A model generated the notes under the pieces. That model was not told the origin of the DNA and made no database searches. It was given only the letters and a program-made list of their open reading frames with translations. Positions 19,482-30,090 of a DNA stretch of 41,522 nt are shown here, piece by piece. Both the position numbers and the translations under genes were made by a program. This DNA comes from CAVOKN01 sp963696505. GTDB lineage: Bacteria > Pseudomonadota > Gammaproteobacteria > Burkholderiales > Rhodocyclaceae. Each line of letters opens with the position of its first letter. The first letter of the stretch is position 1. Where the stretch lies: NCBI GenBank assembly GCA_963696505.1, contig CAVOKN010000015.1, positions 1-41,522 on the forward strand. Reading direction: 5' to 3'.

Positions 19482-21275
19482 TCAGCGGCCGGCTGCCGCC
19501 CCCTCGCGGCGCGGATCGGCGGCCCCTTCCCAGCCGCCCGGGATGCGGCGGATGGCGTGCAGGCCGCTGGTCATGTCGCTCACCTGCACGCTGTGGCCCA
19601 GCGCTTCCAGCGCCGGCTTGAGCGCGACGGCGGCGCTGCCGGCTTCGAGTTCGGTGGGACCGTTGCGGCTGCCGTAGTGCGGCAGCGCCAGGGCCTGATC
19701 CAGGGGCAGTTTCCAGTCGAGCAGGGCGATCAGGCTGCGTGCCACATAGTTGATGATCCGGCTGCCGCCGGGCGAGCCCAACACCAGGACGAGGTGCCCG
19801 CGGCGGTCGAAGACCATGGTCGGCGCCATCGAGGACAAGGGGCGCTTGCCCGGTTCGACCCGGTTGGCGGCGAGCCGGCCGTCCTCGCCGAAGCGGAATG
19901 AGAAGTCGGTGAGCTGGTTGTTGAGCAGCATCCCGCGCACCATGATGCGGCTGCCGAATGCGTCTTCGATCGAACTGGTGAGCGCCACGGCGTTGCCGTC
20001 CTTGTCGACGATCGACAGGTGGGTGGTGGCGGGCAGTTCCAATGCGTCGTCTTCGGCGCGCGAAGTCTGGACTGGGTCGCCGGGGGAAGCGCGGCCCATG
20101 CTCTTGCCGTCGCCGATGAGTTCCGCCCGCCGCTTCAGGTAGGCGTTGTCGAGCAGCGCATCGACGGGGACGGTGACGAAATCCGGATCGCCCAGGTAGC
20201 GGGCGCGGTCGGCGAAGGCAAGCCGCCCGGCTTCGGCAAAGCGGTGCGCGGACGGTGCAGAAAGCGGCGCCTCGCGCGCCATGCGCAGCGGATCGAGCAA
20301 AGTCAGTATCTGCAGCACGGCGATTCCGCCGGAACTGGGCGGCGGCATGCCGCAGATGCGGTAGCCCGCGCGCCAGCGACACAGCGCCTGACGCTCGACG
20401 GCGCGGTAGGTGCGGAAGTCGTCGGCGCTCAGGTCGCTGCGGCCCCGCGGGGCGCCCCCCGCCGCGGCGACGATGTCGCGCGCGATGGGGCCGTCGTAGA
20501 AGGCGCCAGGCCCCTGCCGCGCCAGTTCCTCCAGCAGCGCGGCGAAGGCGGGGTTGCGCAGCATCGTACCCGCCGGTTTCGCGCGACCGTCGTCCTCGTA
20601 GTACAGCGCACGGGCGGCAGGGTCGTCGCGCAGGAACTTGTCCTGCGACAGCAGCAAAGTCAGCCGCTGTGAGACGGCAAAACCCTCTTCGGCGAGGCCG
20701 CGCGCGGGCGCCACCAGCCGCGCCCAGGGCAGCCGGCCGTGGCGCCGGTGGGCCTGCGCCAGCAGCGCGGGCAGGCCGGGCACTCCGACGGAGCGGCCGC
20801 TGACCGCGGCACTGTGAAACGGCAGCGGCTGGCCCGCGTCGTCGAGGAAGCGGTCGGGCCGCGCCGCCGCCGGCGCCGTCTCGCGTCCGTCGTAGGCGTG
20901 CAGACGCCGGTGCCTGGCGTCCCAGGCAAGCATGAAGCCGCCGCCACCCAGGCCCGAAGACTGGGGTTCCACCAGATTGAGCACGAGTTGGGCAGCGATC
21001 GCCGCGTCCACCGCCGAGCCGCCCTGCTCCAGGATTTCGAGCGCGGCCGCGCTGGCATGGGGATTGGCGGTAACCGCGAGGTGGCGCCTGGCGACCAGCG
21101 CCGGCTTGGGGGCGAAGCCGCTGGCCGCTTCCGGCTGCAGGACGTCGGCATGGGCCGCGCCGAGGGCGAGCACGCCCGCCAGCACGTAGGGTGCGCCGTG
21201 CGCACCGATCCACGCCAAATGGTGCGCACGGCACACCCGCGTCACCTTCAGCGCAACTGGTGCAGGTACCACCAC
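19482..21275 (-). CDS. ggt: gamma-glutamyltransferase (Ggt), periplasmic
   Basis: Ggt hydrolyses or transfers the gamma-glutamyl group of glutathione. It is an Ntn-hydrolase that cleaves itself before a Thr nucleophile; the motif TTHLSIVDKDGNAVALT marks that site about two thirds along. GLGGGGFMLAWD and LGSPGGSRIINY are further family signatures. The start is doubtful. A hydrophobic signal-like segment VLAGVLALGAAHA precedes the mature part, but DNA just upstream belongs to a dispersed repeat (21186-21240). Options are GTG at 21185 (no charged n-region), TTG at 21218, or the GTG at 21275 used here, which overlaps the previous gene and gives a Lys/Arg-containing n-region read partly from the repeat. 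None has a clear ribosome-binding site. Confidence 0.9.
   Translation of the reverse strand: MVVPAPVALKVTRVCRAHHLAWIGAHGAPYVLAGVLALGAAHADVLQPEAASGFAPKPALVARRHLAVTANPHASAAALEILEQGGSAVDAAIAAQLVLNLVEPQSSGLGGGGFMLAWDARHRRLHAYDGRETAPAAARPDRFLDDAGQPLPFHSAAVSGRSVGVPGLPALLAQAHRRHGRLPWARLVAPARGLAEEGFAVSQRLTLLLSQDKFLRDDPAARALYYEDDGRAKPAGTMLRNPAFAALLEELARQGPGAFYDGPIARDIVAAAGGAPRGRSDLSADDFRTYRAVERQALCRWRAGYRICGMPPPSSGGIAVLQILTLLDPLRMAREAPLSAPSAHRFAEAGRLAFADRARYLGDPDFVTVPVDALLDNAYLKRRAELIGDGKSMGRASPGDPVQTSRAEDDALELPATTHLSIVDKDGNAVALTSSIEDAFGSRIMVRGMLLNNQLTDFSFRFGEDGRLAANRVEPGKRPLSSMAPTMVFDRRGHLVLVLGSPGGSRIINYVARSLIALLDWKLPLDQALALPHYGSRNGPTELEAGSAAVALKPALEALGHSVQVSDMTSGLHAIRRIPGGWEGAADPRREGAAAGR
21186..21240. 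repeat. GTAGGGTGCGC-type palindromic repeat, copy at ggt 5' end
   Basis: The arms GTAGGGTGCGCCGTGCGCACC (one base shorter in the pairing) and GGTGCGCACGGCACACCCG are inverted with about 14 bases between them. The element fills the gap between the flavoprotein gene (ends 21248) and the ggt signal-peptide codons. In the ggt frame it is open and could encode the signal peptide n-region. Confidence 0.78.
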
Positions 21276-22405
21276 TCGAACCAGTTCTTGGCGGTATGCA
21301 TCAGCTTGAGCGGCGGCAGCATCATGCTGCGGTCAGGCGTGCGCATGACGAACATGCCCTTGTCCACGGAGTCGAGGATGCACATCAGCTCGACCTTGAA
21401 GGTGTCGGTTGGCGCGCGACCGCCGAGTTCGGCCATCAGGTTGCTCGCCGCGGTGGCCGCCTGGAAGTCGGCCATATGCGCCTGCTTGGGCATCCAGTCG
21501 GGACCGGGAAAGCTGCCCGCATCGCCCGCCACGTAGACGCGCTCGCGGCCCGGCACGCGACACTGGGCGTCGGCCTGCAACAGTCCGCCGGGCGAGCGCG
21601 GCAGGTCGGTGGCGTCGAACCAAGCGTTGCCCGTCATGCCGGGCATGAAGACGATGAGGTCGGCGGCGAATTCGCCGCCCTCGGTCACCACCTTGTCGGG
21701 GCCGAAGCTCTTCAGCTTGTGGCCGAGGTGGGTGGCGATGTCGCGCCGCTTCATCTCCTGCAGCAGGCCCTTGACCGCCTTCTCGCCCAGGCGCTTGCCG
21801 GGCTCGGCCATGGGGTTGAAGAACACCAGCCGGAACTTGTTGCGGCGATGCTGGCGGCGCAGGTGGGTGTCGATGCCGAACAGGAATTCGAACACCGGCC
21901 CGCCGCGCATCGCCGACGGTTCGTTGGGGTTGCCGGCAAAGCCGAAGGCCAGTGTTCCGCTCTGCATGCCGTTGATGCGGTCGCGGATCGCTTCCGCCGC
22001 CGCGATCCCCTCGCAGGGCACGACGGCGTGCTCGATGCCCGGCAGCTTCTTGATGAAGCGACCGCCGCTGCCGATGATGAGTCCGTCGTTTTCCACCGGC
22101 CCGTTGTCGGTGAGGACGATCCGGCCACCCTGCTCCAGACCTGTGGCTTCACCGGGGTGAAAGTTCACGCGGTAGCGGCGGAAGAAGTTGTCCAGCGGCA
22201 CCACGAGATCCGACCCCTGGCGCAGCCCGGTGGGGATCCAGATCAGGCTGGGGTAGAAGATGAGCTCGGGCTTACCGCCGATGACGGTGATCTCGGCCTT
22301 GGCGTCGAGGGCGCGCAGGCGCCGCACCGCCGCCACGGCGGCGAAGCCGGTGCCGACGACGGTGACGCGCCAGCCCGCGCGCAGTGGAACGGTCTTGTCT
22401 GTCAT
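21248..22405 (-). CDS. FAD-dependent oxidoreductase, sulfide:quinone reductase-like
   Basis: This 385-residue flavoprotein has the N-terminal dinucleotide motif VVGTGFAAVAAVRRL (about 16-30), a second Rossmann region (residues 140-240) and the late FAD motif YVAGDAGSFPG. The overall pattern (YPSLIWIPTG, FNPMAEPGKRLG, PKQAHMADFQAATAASNL) resembles the sulfide:quinone oxidoreductase/flavocytochrome c sulfide dehydrogenase superfamily. Only one Cys (AVVPCEGI) is near a redox-active position, so the canonical three-Cys SQR mechanism is not supported; the substrate could be different. No signal peptide is seen; the amphipathic Trp-rich C-terminus (WFEWWYLHQ) suggests membrane association. ggt follows in the same direction. 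Confidence 0.78.
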   Translation of the reverse strand: MTDKTVPLRAGWRVTVVGTGFAAVAAVRRLRALDAKAEITVIGGKPELIFYPSLIWIPTGLRQGSDLVVPLDNFFRRYRVNFHPGEATGLEQGGRIVLTDNGPVENDGLIIGSGGRFIKKLPGIEHAVVPCEGIAAAEAIRDRINGMQSGTLAFGFAGNPNEPSAMRGGPVFEFLFGIDTHLRRQHRRNKFRLVFFNPMAEPGKRLGEKAVKGLLQEMKRRDIATHLGHKLKSFGPDKVVTEGGEFAADLIVFMPGMTGNAWFDATDLPRSPGGLLQADAQCRVPGRERVYVAGDAGSFPGPDWMPKQAHMADFQAATAASNLMAELGGRAPTDTFKVELMCILDSVDKGMFVMRTPDRSMMLPPLKLMHTAKNWFEWWYLHQLR

Positions 22406-22423
22406 GTCAGGCTCAATGAAGCG

Positions 22424-22531
22424 TTCTGTCCGCGAAGGACGCGAAGATCAGAAGGAAGTCCCGCGATGCGCCGCTAGCGGCGATTGTGCAGCCCGCCTCA
22501 GAGTGCGATCTTCGCGTCGTTCGCGGAAGAA
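22424..22531. repeat. imperfect inverted repeat pair (CGCGAAGATC type)
   Basis: Arms at 22424-22449 and 22507-22531 share GACGCGAAGATC plus a TCCGCGAA block, with one indel and one mismatch over 25 bases, around a 57-base centre. It fills the gap between livK and the flavoprotein gene. Sequence of this type recurs as intergenic repeats in betaproteobacteria. It may also act as a transcription terminator for livK, though no T-run follows. Confidence 0.65.
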
Positions 22532-22534
22532 AAG

Positions 22535-23659
22535 TCAGTTCGCGGCGAGCGGCACCCACTTGCCGTCCTTGAAGTTGAACAGGGTGATGCCGCCGTCCTT
22601 GATGTCGCCCTTGGCGTCGAAGGCGATGGTGCCGGTGACGCCCTTGAAAGTCAGTCCCTGGAGAGCGGCGAGGTACTTCGACGGTTCCACGGAATTCGCC
22701 TTTCGCATCGCCTCGATGAGCGCCGTGGCGGCGTCGTAGCTGTAGGGCGCGTACAGCTGCACGTCGGTGTTGAAGCGTGCCTTGTAGCGGGTGTTGAAGT
22801 TGCTGCCGCCGGGCATGCGGTCCATCGGCAGTCCGGCCTGGGAGCAGTACACGTTGGACGACATGGCGTCGCCAGCCAGCTTGAGCATGTCGCCGGTGCA
22901 ACTGCCGTCGCCGCCAAGGAACTTGGCGCCTGTGCCCAGTTGCTTCATCTGGCGCAGCATCGGGCCGGACTGTGCGTCCATGCCGCCGTAGAACACGGCG
23001 TCGGGACTGGCACCCTTGACCTTGGTCAGGATCGCCATGAAGTCGGTCGCCTTGTCGGTGGTGAATTCCCGCGCGACGATGCTGGCGCCCTGCTTCTTCG
23101 CCGCCGCATCGAACACGTCGGCCAGGCCCTGGCCGTAGGCGGTGCGGTCGTCGATGATGGCGATGCGCTTCGCGCCCAGCTTGCCGACGGCGAAGTCGGC
23201 GAGCGCGTTGCCCTGCTGGATGTCGTTGGCGATGACGCGGAAGGTCACCTTGTAGCCCTGCTGGGTGAGCTTGGGGTTGGTGGACGAAGGGGTGATCACC
23301 GGTATGCCAGCGTTGTCGTAGACGCGGGACGCCGGTATCGACGCCCCCGAGGTGACGTGGCCCACCACGCCCTTGACGCCGGCATCGGCCAGGCGCTGCG
23401 CCACCAGGGTGGCCTGACGCGGGTCGGCCTGGTCGTCCTCGCCCATCAGCTCGAACTTGACCTTGTCGCCGCCGATCACGGTGCCCTTGGCGTTGGCATC
23501 CTCGATCGCCAGCCGCGCGCCATTCTCGCCGTCCTTGCCGATGTGGGCGATGGGGCCGGTGAGCGGGCCGGCATGGCCGAGCTTGACGACGATGTCCTTG
23601 GCGAAGGCGGGGGATGCAGCCAGCGCTGCAAGGGTGACGGCGAGCAGGGTGCGCTTCAT
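22535..23659 (-). CDS. branched-chain amino acid-type ABC transporter binding protein (LivK family)
   Basis: A 374-residue periplasmic binding protein with a clear signal peptide (MKRTLLAVTLAALAASPAFA, cleavage after AFA). The mature start KDIVVKLGHAGPLTGPIAHIGKD is typical of LivJ/LivK proteins, as are GVVGHVTSGASIPASRVY and YDAATALIEAM. It binds branched-chain or related amino acids for a Liv transporter. No permease or ATPase gene is adjacent, so it is an orphan in this window. A good ribosome-binding site (GGAGAG) precedes the ATG. It is followed downstream by the repeat at 22424-22531. Confidence 0.9.
   Translation of the reverse strand: MKRTLLAVTLAALAASPAFAKDIVVKLGHAGPLTGPIAHIGKDGENGARLAIEDANAKGTVIGGDKVKFELMGEDDQADPRQATLVAQRLADAGVKGVVGHVTSGASIPASRVYDNAGIPVITPSSTNPKLTQQGYKVTFRVIANDIQQGNALADFAVGKLGAKRIAIIDDRTAYGQGLADVFDAAAKKQGASIVAREFTTDKATDFMAILTKVKGASPDAVFYGGMDAQSGPMLRQMKQLGTGAKFLGGDGSCTGDMLKLAGDAMSSNVYCSQAGLPMDRMPGGSNFNTRYKARFNTDVQLYAPYSYDAATALIEAMRKANSVEPSKYLAALQGLTFKGVTGTIAFDAKGDIKDGGITLFNFKDGKWVPLAAN
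22646..22670. repeat. 25-base direct repeat, copy inside livK
   Basis: These 25 bases are identical, in the same orientation, to 29953-29977 upstream of lpxK. Here they code for the conserved AALQGLTF region of the binding protein, so this copy is probably the native one. Confidence 0.7.
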
Positions 23660-23682
23660 GGGGAGTCTCTCCTGTTGTGTCA

Positions 23683-23718
23683 GAAAGAAAAACGGGCAGT
23701 CCGATTGGGACCGCCCGT
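23683..23718 (-). terminator. Rho-independent terminator of hppA
   Basis: Read leftward: an 11-bp stem ACGGGCGGTCC / GGACTGCCCGT (one G-T pair), a 5-base loop and then TTTTTCTTT. It lies 21 bp beyond the hppA stop codon and ends the hppA transcript before livK. Confidence 0.88.
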
Positions 23719-23738
23719 CGTTCAGGTGTTGCGAGCGA

Positions 23739-25778
<2,040 letters not shown>

Positions 25779-25914
25779 GCACTTCCTCCTTGTAACAGTA
25801 GAAACCGGTTATTCGTCCGGACCGAAACCTGGCCCGGGCACTCTTTCTCTTCAGGGACCGTGCCGCGGGTCGCGCCGGGCTGGCCGGCGGCACCCGCGTA
25901 CCTCTTAGCGTCTG

Positions 25915-27181
25915 CTACAGCTTGAACTCTGCCAGTTTTTTGGGCACTGCCACGTTCTTCAACCGCACGTATTGCGGCAGGCCGTTGTCGTAGGGCGGAT
26001 AGTCCTCGCCCTGGATCAGCGGGGAGAGATAGCGGCGGCACTTCTCGGTGATGCCGAAACCGTCCTCGGTGATGAAATCGCGCGGCATGAATTTCTCGAC
26101 GTTCGCCACATCCTTCAGCTCCGCCACGTCTATCTTCCACTTGTAAGGATTCTGCGACACGCGGGTGATGGCCGGCATCACCGAATTGCGCCCCTTGATC
26201 GCCAGTTCCACGGCCTTCTTGCCGCAGGCGTAGGCCTGCATGACGTCGGTCTTGGAGGCGATATGGCGCGCGGCGCGCTGCAGGTAATCCGCCACGCCCC
26301 AGTGGAATTTGAGGTTGAGGCTCTCCTTGACCATGTTGGCGATCACCGGCGCCACGCCGCCGAGCTGGGCATGGCCGAAGGCATCGCGCAAGCCCTGGTC
26401 GGAGAGGAACTTGCCGTCCTCGCCCTTGACGCCTTCCGACACCACCACGGTGCAGAAGCCGTGCTGCTTGACCATGGCGTCGACCTTCTTGATGAAGGCG
26501 TCCTTGTTGAACGGGATCTCCGGGAAAAGCACCAGGACCGGCAGTTCCATGCCCTTGCTCGAAGCCAGCGCGCCCGCCGCCGCGATCCAGCCGGCATGGC
26601 GGCCCATCACCTCGAGCACGAACACCTTGGTCGAGGTCTTGGCCATCGACATCACGTCGAAGGTGGCTTCCAGCGTCGAACACGGCGATGTACTTGGCGA
26701 CGGAGCCGAAGCCGGGGCAGTTGTCGGTAATCGGCAGGTCGTTGTCCACCGTCTTGGGAACGTGGATGGCCTGGATGTGGTAGTCCATTGCCTCGCCCAG
26801 TTGCGAGACCTTGAGGCAGGTGTCGGCAGAGTCGCCGCCGCCGTTGTAGAAGAAATAGTGGATGTTGTGCGCCTTGAACACCTCGATCAGGCGCTCGTAC
26901 TCGCGGCGGTTCTGCTCCAGGCTCTTCATCTTGTAGCGGCAGGAGCCGAAGGCGCCGGAAGGCGTGTAGCGCAGCGCGGCGATGGCCGCGTCGGTTTCCT
27001 TGCTGGTGTCGATCAGGTCTTCCGTCAGCGCACCGATGATGCCGTTGCGTCCGGCATAGACCTTGCCGATCAGGTCCTTGTTCTTGCGCGCGGTCTCGAT
27101 CACGCCGCACGCCGAAGCATTGATCACTGCCGTCACGCCGCCCGACTGGGCGTAGAAGGCGTTGGGTTTCTTGGCTGCCAT
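25915..27181 (-). CDS. pfp: pyrophosphate-dependent 6-phosphofructokinase, frameshifted at about 26680
   Basis: The enzyme interconverts fructose-6-phosphate and fructose-1,6-bisphosphate using PPi. The N-terminal part (27181 to about 26680) contains GGVTAVINAS, NGGGDSADT and PKTVDNDLPITDNCPGFGSVAKYIAV; PKTVDND instead of PGTIDND marks the PPi type. The C-terminal part continues in another frame with SMAKTSTKVFVLEVMGRHAGW to the end. Removing one A from the AA at 26679-26680 restores a continuous protein (GSVAKYIAVSTLEATFDVMSMAK), about 421 residues. All motifs are present and undamaged, so the single-base insertion is more likely a sequencing error than a true pseudogene. It sits between adk and hppA. 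Confidence 0.9.
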
Positions 27182-27209
27182 GTTCTACTCTCCCCTTGCT
27201 CGAACCGTT

Positions 27210-27863
27210 CTACTTCAGCGCGGCAAAGGCGCGATCGCGGATGTCCTCGACCTTCCCCATGCCGTCAATCTTGCGGTACTTGGGCGCGCCGGGTTTGCCG
27301 CTCTTCGCCCAGTCGCCGTAATAGCCGACCAGCGCCTGGGTCTGGGTGTGATAGACGTCGAGGCGCTTCTTCACCGTATCTTCCTTGTCGTCGTCGCGCT
27401 GCACCAGATCCTCGCCGGTAACGTCGTCCTTGCCTGCCACCTTGGGCGGATTGAACTTGACGTGGTAGGTGCGACCCGACGGCAGATGGGCGCGGCGGCC
27501 GCTCATGCGCTCGACGATGGCCTCGTCGGGCACGTCGATCTCGAGCACGAAGTCGATCGGCACGCCGGCTTCCTTCATCGCCTCGGCCTGAGGAATGGTG
27601 CGGGGAAAGCCGTCGAACATGTAGCCCGACTTGCAGTCGGCTTCCTTGAGGCGGTCCTTGACCAGACCGATGATGATGTCGTCGCGCACCAGGCCGCCGG
27701 CGTCCATGATCTTCTTGGCTTCGAGGCCCAGCGGGGTCCCGGCCTTGACCGCGGCGCGCAGCATGTCGCCGGTGGAAATCTGGGGAATCCCGAACTTCTC
27801 CTTGATGAAGGTGGCCTGCGTGCCTTTGCCGGCGCCGGGTGGTCCCAGCAGGATCAGTTTCAT
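27210..27863 (-). CDS. adk: adenylate kinase
   Basis: Adk (217 residues) interconverts ATP + AMP and 2 ADP. The P-loop GPPGAGKGTQA is at residues 7-17; DGFPRT and the long-form LID region (RRAHLPSGRTYHVKFNPPK) are present, with no zinc-binding cysteines in the LID. The start ATG at 27863 follows AAGGAGACGAG. It is followed by pfp 28 bases downstream. Confidence 0.97.
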   Translation of the reverse strand: MKLILLGPPGAGKGTQATFIKEKFGIPQISTGDMLRAAVKAGTPLGLEAKKIMDAGGLVRDDIIIGLVKDRLKEADCKSGYMFDGFPRTIPQAEAMKEAGVPIDFVLEIDVPDEAIVERMSGRRAHLPSGRTYHVKFNPPKVAGKDDVTGEDLVQRDDDKEDTVKKRLDVYHTQTQALVGYYGDWAKSGKPGAPKYRKIDGMGKVEDIRDRAFAALK

Positions 27864-27954
27864 GTCTCGTCTCCTTGTGTGCTTTGTTTGAAAGCCGCGA
27901 TTCTAGGTGAGCGCCGGCGAAGGCCGGAGAAAATAACCTTATTGGCGCATTCGG

Positions 27955-28740
27955 TCAAACCGCAGCGGCCGCGAAGCGCCGCCGCACGCGTTCCAGATCC
28001 TCCGCGGTGTCCACGCCCGCTTCCGGCGCCTGCTCCACCACGGCCACACGAATGCGGTAGCCCGCCGCCAGCACCCGCAACTGCTCCAGCGCCTCGAACT
28101 GTTCCATCGCCGCCGCAGGCAGCGCGGCGTAGTGCCGCAGGAATCCGGCACGGTAGGCGTAGAGGCCGATGTGCCGCAGGGCGGGCAGGCCATCGGGCAG
28201 CGGCGCAGAGGTGACCGGCTTGCCACGCAGGGCGGCGAAGGCGTCGCGGGCGTAGGGAATCGGCGCGCGGGAGAAATACAGCGCGTAACCGCGGGCGTCG
28301 CACACCACCTTCACCACGTTGGGGTTGAAGAAGTCCGCCGGCGAGTGGATCGGATGGGCGGCGGTGGCGACCACCGCCTCGGCATCGGCTTCGAGCGCGG
28401 CCGCCACGCGGTCCACAATCGCGGGATCGATCAACGGCTCGTCGCCCTGGACATTGACCACGATGGCGGAATCGTCGAGCGCCAGTTGGGCCGCCGCTTC
28501 GGCCAGCCGGTCGGTGCCACTGGCGTGATCCGCGCGGGTCATCAGCACCGACAGGCCGTGGGCCAGGCAGGCGGCGCGGATATCGGGGTGATCGGTGGCG
28601 ACGTGGACGGCCTGCGCAGCGCTGGCCCGGGCGCGCTCGGCGACACGCACCACCATGGGCATGCCGGCGATGTCCAGCAGCGGCTTTCCGGGCAAACGGG
28701 TCGATGCGTGGCGTGCCGGGATGATGACCTGGTACGCCAC
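27955..28740 (-). CDS. kdsB: 3-deoxy-manno-octulosonate cytidylyltransferase (CMP-KDO synthetase)
   Basis: KdsB (261 residues) activates KDO with CTP for lipopolysaccharide core synthesis. The nucleotide-binding motif IIPARHASTRLPGKPL at the N-terminus, VNVQGDEPLI around 95-104 and HIGLYAYRAGFL are diagnostic. The start is a GTG at 28740, 7 bases after the Trm112-like gene's stop; an adjacent ribosome-binding site is weak. It is co-oriented with lpxK, another lipid A/KDO pathway gene. Confidence 0.96.
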   Translation of the reverse strand: MAYQVIIPARHASTRLPGKPLLDIAGMPMVVRVAERARASAAQAVHVATDHPDIRAACLAHGLSVLMTRADHASGTDRLAEAAAQLALDDSAIVVNVQGDEPLIDPAIVDRVAAALEADAEAVVATAAHPIHSPADFFNPNVVKVVCDARGYALYFSRAPIPYARDAFAALRGKPVTSAPLPDGLPALRHIGLYAYRAGFLRHYAALPAAAMEQFEALEQLRVLAAGYRIRVAVVEQAPEAGVDTAEDLERVRRRFAAAAV

Positions 28741-28747
28741 ACTGCGC

Positions 28748-28927
28748 CTACGCGGTTTCTTCCGGGGAGAGGGAGCGCGCTTCCTCTTCCAGCATCACCG
28801 GAATGTCGTCGCGGATCGGATAGGCAAGCTTGCAGGGCTTGCAGACGAGTTCCTGCTGCGCCTTGCGGTAATCGAGGCCGCTCTTGCACACCGGACAGAC
28901 AAGGATTTCAAGCAGGCGGGCGTCCAT
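28748..28927 (-). CDS. Trm112-like zinc-ribbon protein (YcaR family)
   Basis: A 59-residue protein with LVCPVCKSGLDY and LVCKPCKLAYPIRDDIPVML, giving two Cys-x2-Cys pairs of a zinc ribbon and the LAYPIRDGIP-type family signature. YcaR-like proteins commonly lie between lpxK and kdsB in betaproteobacteria and gammaproteobacteria, as here. It overlaps the lpxK end by 20 bases. Its molecular role is unclear; eukaryotic Trm112 is a methyltransferase partner. Confidence 0.9.
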   Translation of the reverse strand: MDARLLEILVCPVCKSGLDYRKAQQELVCKPCKLAYPIRDDIPVMLEEEARSLSPEETA

Positions 28928-29948
28928 CGATTTTCTCCGCGACAAGATCCACCAGATCGGGATGGCCGATTGCGGCCGGATCCGCTGCAACCGTCGCATC
29001 GACCCGCAGCACCCAGGTGTCGGGCGCTGCAAGGCCGGCGCATTTTACTCCATCTTTCTCGGTCATCAGCAGCGTGCCGCCCGCCGCAAAGGCGAGATCC
29101 CGAGCGGTGTAGCGGTGATGGTCGGGGAAGGGATGCGTTGAGAAGTCCAGGCCGAGCGCGCTCAGATGATCGAAGAAACGCTGCGGCTCGCCGATGCCCG
29201 CGAGCGCGTGCAGCTTGCGGCCGCGCAGATCGTCCGCGGTGCAGGTTTCGTGCGGCGCCGCGAGGCGCAGGAAGCGCTCGCCCGCCAGTGTCATGGTGAA
29301 GCGGCGTGGCGGCGCAACGCGTCGCGCCGCATCCGGCAGATGCGCGCCATTGACCACCAGGGCGTCCACGGAATCGAGCCGCCGCGGCCCTTCCCTCAGC
29401 GGGCCGGCGGGCAGCCGCCAGCCGTTGCCGATGCCGCGCCTGTCCATCACGACGATCTCGAAATCCCGCGCCAGGGCGTAATGCTGCAGCCCGTCGTCGG
29501 CAATCAGAACGTCGCACTCGGGATGCGCCGCAAGCAGACCACGGGCAGCGGCGGCCCGCTCGCGGCCGATCCACACCGGGCAGCCGCTGCGCCGCGCCAG
29601 CAGCAGCGGTTCGTCGCCCACCCGCTCGGCCGGATCTTCCCGGCCGACCGCCCGCGGCACCGTCGCGCTGCCACCGTAACCGCGGCTGACGATGCCCGGG
29701 TTGAAGCCGCGCTCCCGCAGCCGCGCCGCGAGCCAGAGCACCAGCGGCGTCTTGCCGCTGCCACCGACGCTGATGTTGCCGACGATCACCACCGGCACCG
29801 ACACCCGCACCTCGCGGAGCCATCCGCCGCGGTAGAGGGCGCGGCGCAGCGCCGCCAGCGCGCCGAACAGCCACGACAGCGGCAGCAACAGCAGCGCCAG
29901 CGCACTGCGGCGCTGCATGCTGCTGGCAATGACGGCCTGCGGATTCAC
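28908..29948 (-). CDS. lpxK: tetraacyldisaccharide 4'-kinase (lipid A)
   Basis: LpxK phosphorylates the 4' position of the lipid A precursor at the inner membrane. An N-terminal membrane segment (LALLLLPLSWLFGALAAL) is followed by VVIVGNISVGGSGKTPLVLWLA with the P-loop GGSGKT, then SRGYGG, DDGLQHYALARD and FPDHHRYTARDL. Two starts are possible: GTG at 29948 (346 residues) and ATG at 29915 (335 residues, MQRRSALALL), the latter closer to family N-termini. The 140 bp upstream, before exbD, hold a dispersed repeat and a 25-base copy of livK sequence. Confidence 0.95.
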   Translation of the reverse strand: MNPQAVIASSMQRRSALALLLLPLSWLFGALAALRRALYRGGWLREVRVSVPVVIVGNISVGGSGKTPLVLWLAARLRERGFNPGIVSRGYGGSATVPRAVGREDPAERVGDEPLLLARRSGCPVWIGRERAAAARGLLAAHPECDVLIADDGLQHYALARDFEIVVMDRRGIGNGWRLPAGPLREGPRRLDSVDALVVNGAHLPDAARRVAPPRRFTMTLAGERFLRLAAPHETCTADDLRGRKLHALAGIGEPQRFFDHLSALGLDFSTHPFPDHHRYTARDLAFAAGGTLLMTEKDGVKCAGLAAPDTWVLRVDATVAADPAAIGHPDLVDLVAEKIDGRPPA

Positions 29949-29952
29949 GCTA

Positions 29953-29977
29953 GAAAGTCAGTCCCTGGAGAGCGGCG
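29953..29977. repeat. 25-base direct repeat, copy upstream of lpxK
   Basis: Identical to 22646-22670 in livK, but here in noncoding DNA 5 bases upstream of the lpxK GTG. It includes one of the CTGACTTT octamers (minus strand). Confidence 0.7.
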
Positions 29978-29998
29978 CTGCAGTGCCTCGGTCACGCA

Positions 29999-30065
29999 GG
30001 CCGGGTTGGCGGCCCCAGATCGGCAGCATGCCAGGCGCCGGGTTTCGTTCCTCAACCCGGCCTAC
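29999..30065. repeat. GCCGGGTT...AACCCGGC dispersed palindromic repeat
   Basis: A hairpin GCCGGGTT / AACCCGGC with a 9-base centre lies at 30037-30061, with a further GGCCGGGTTGGCGGCC block at 30000-30015. Its right edge reads GTAGGCCGGGTT on the minus strand, the GTAGG-type border also seen in the other repeat family. It is an intergenic REP-like element of a type common in Proteobacteria. Confidence 0.6.
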
Positions 30066-30090
30066 ACCGCCGACATGCACATCCGCGGAT

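Noticed and set aside
25915..27181. Two separate overlapping genes in the pfp region
   Set aside because: The two frames encode consecutive, non-overlapping parts of one PPi-PFK and are joined exactly by removing one base.
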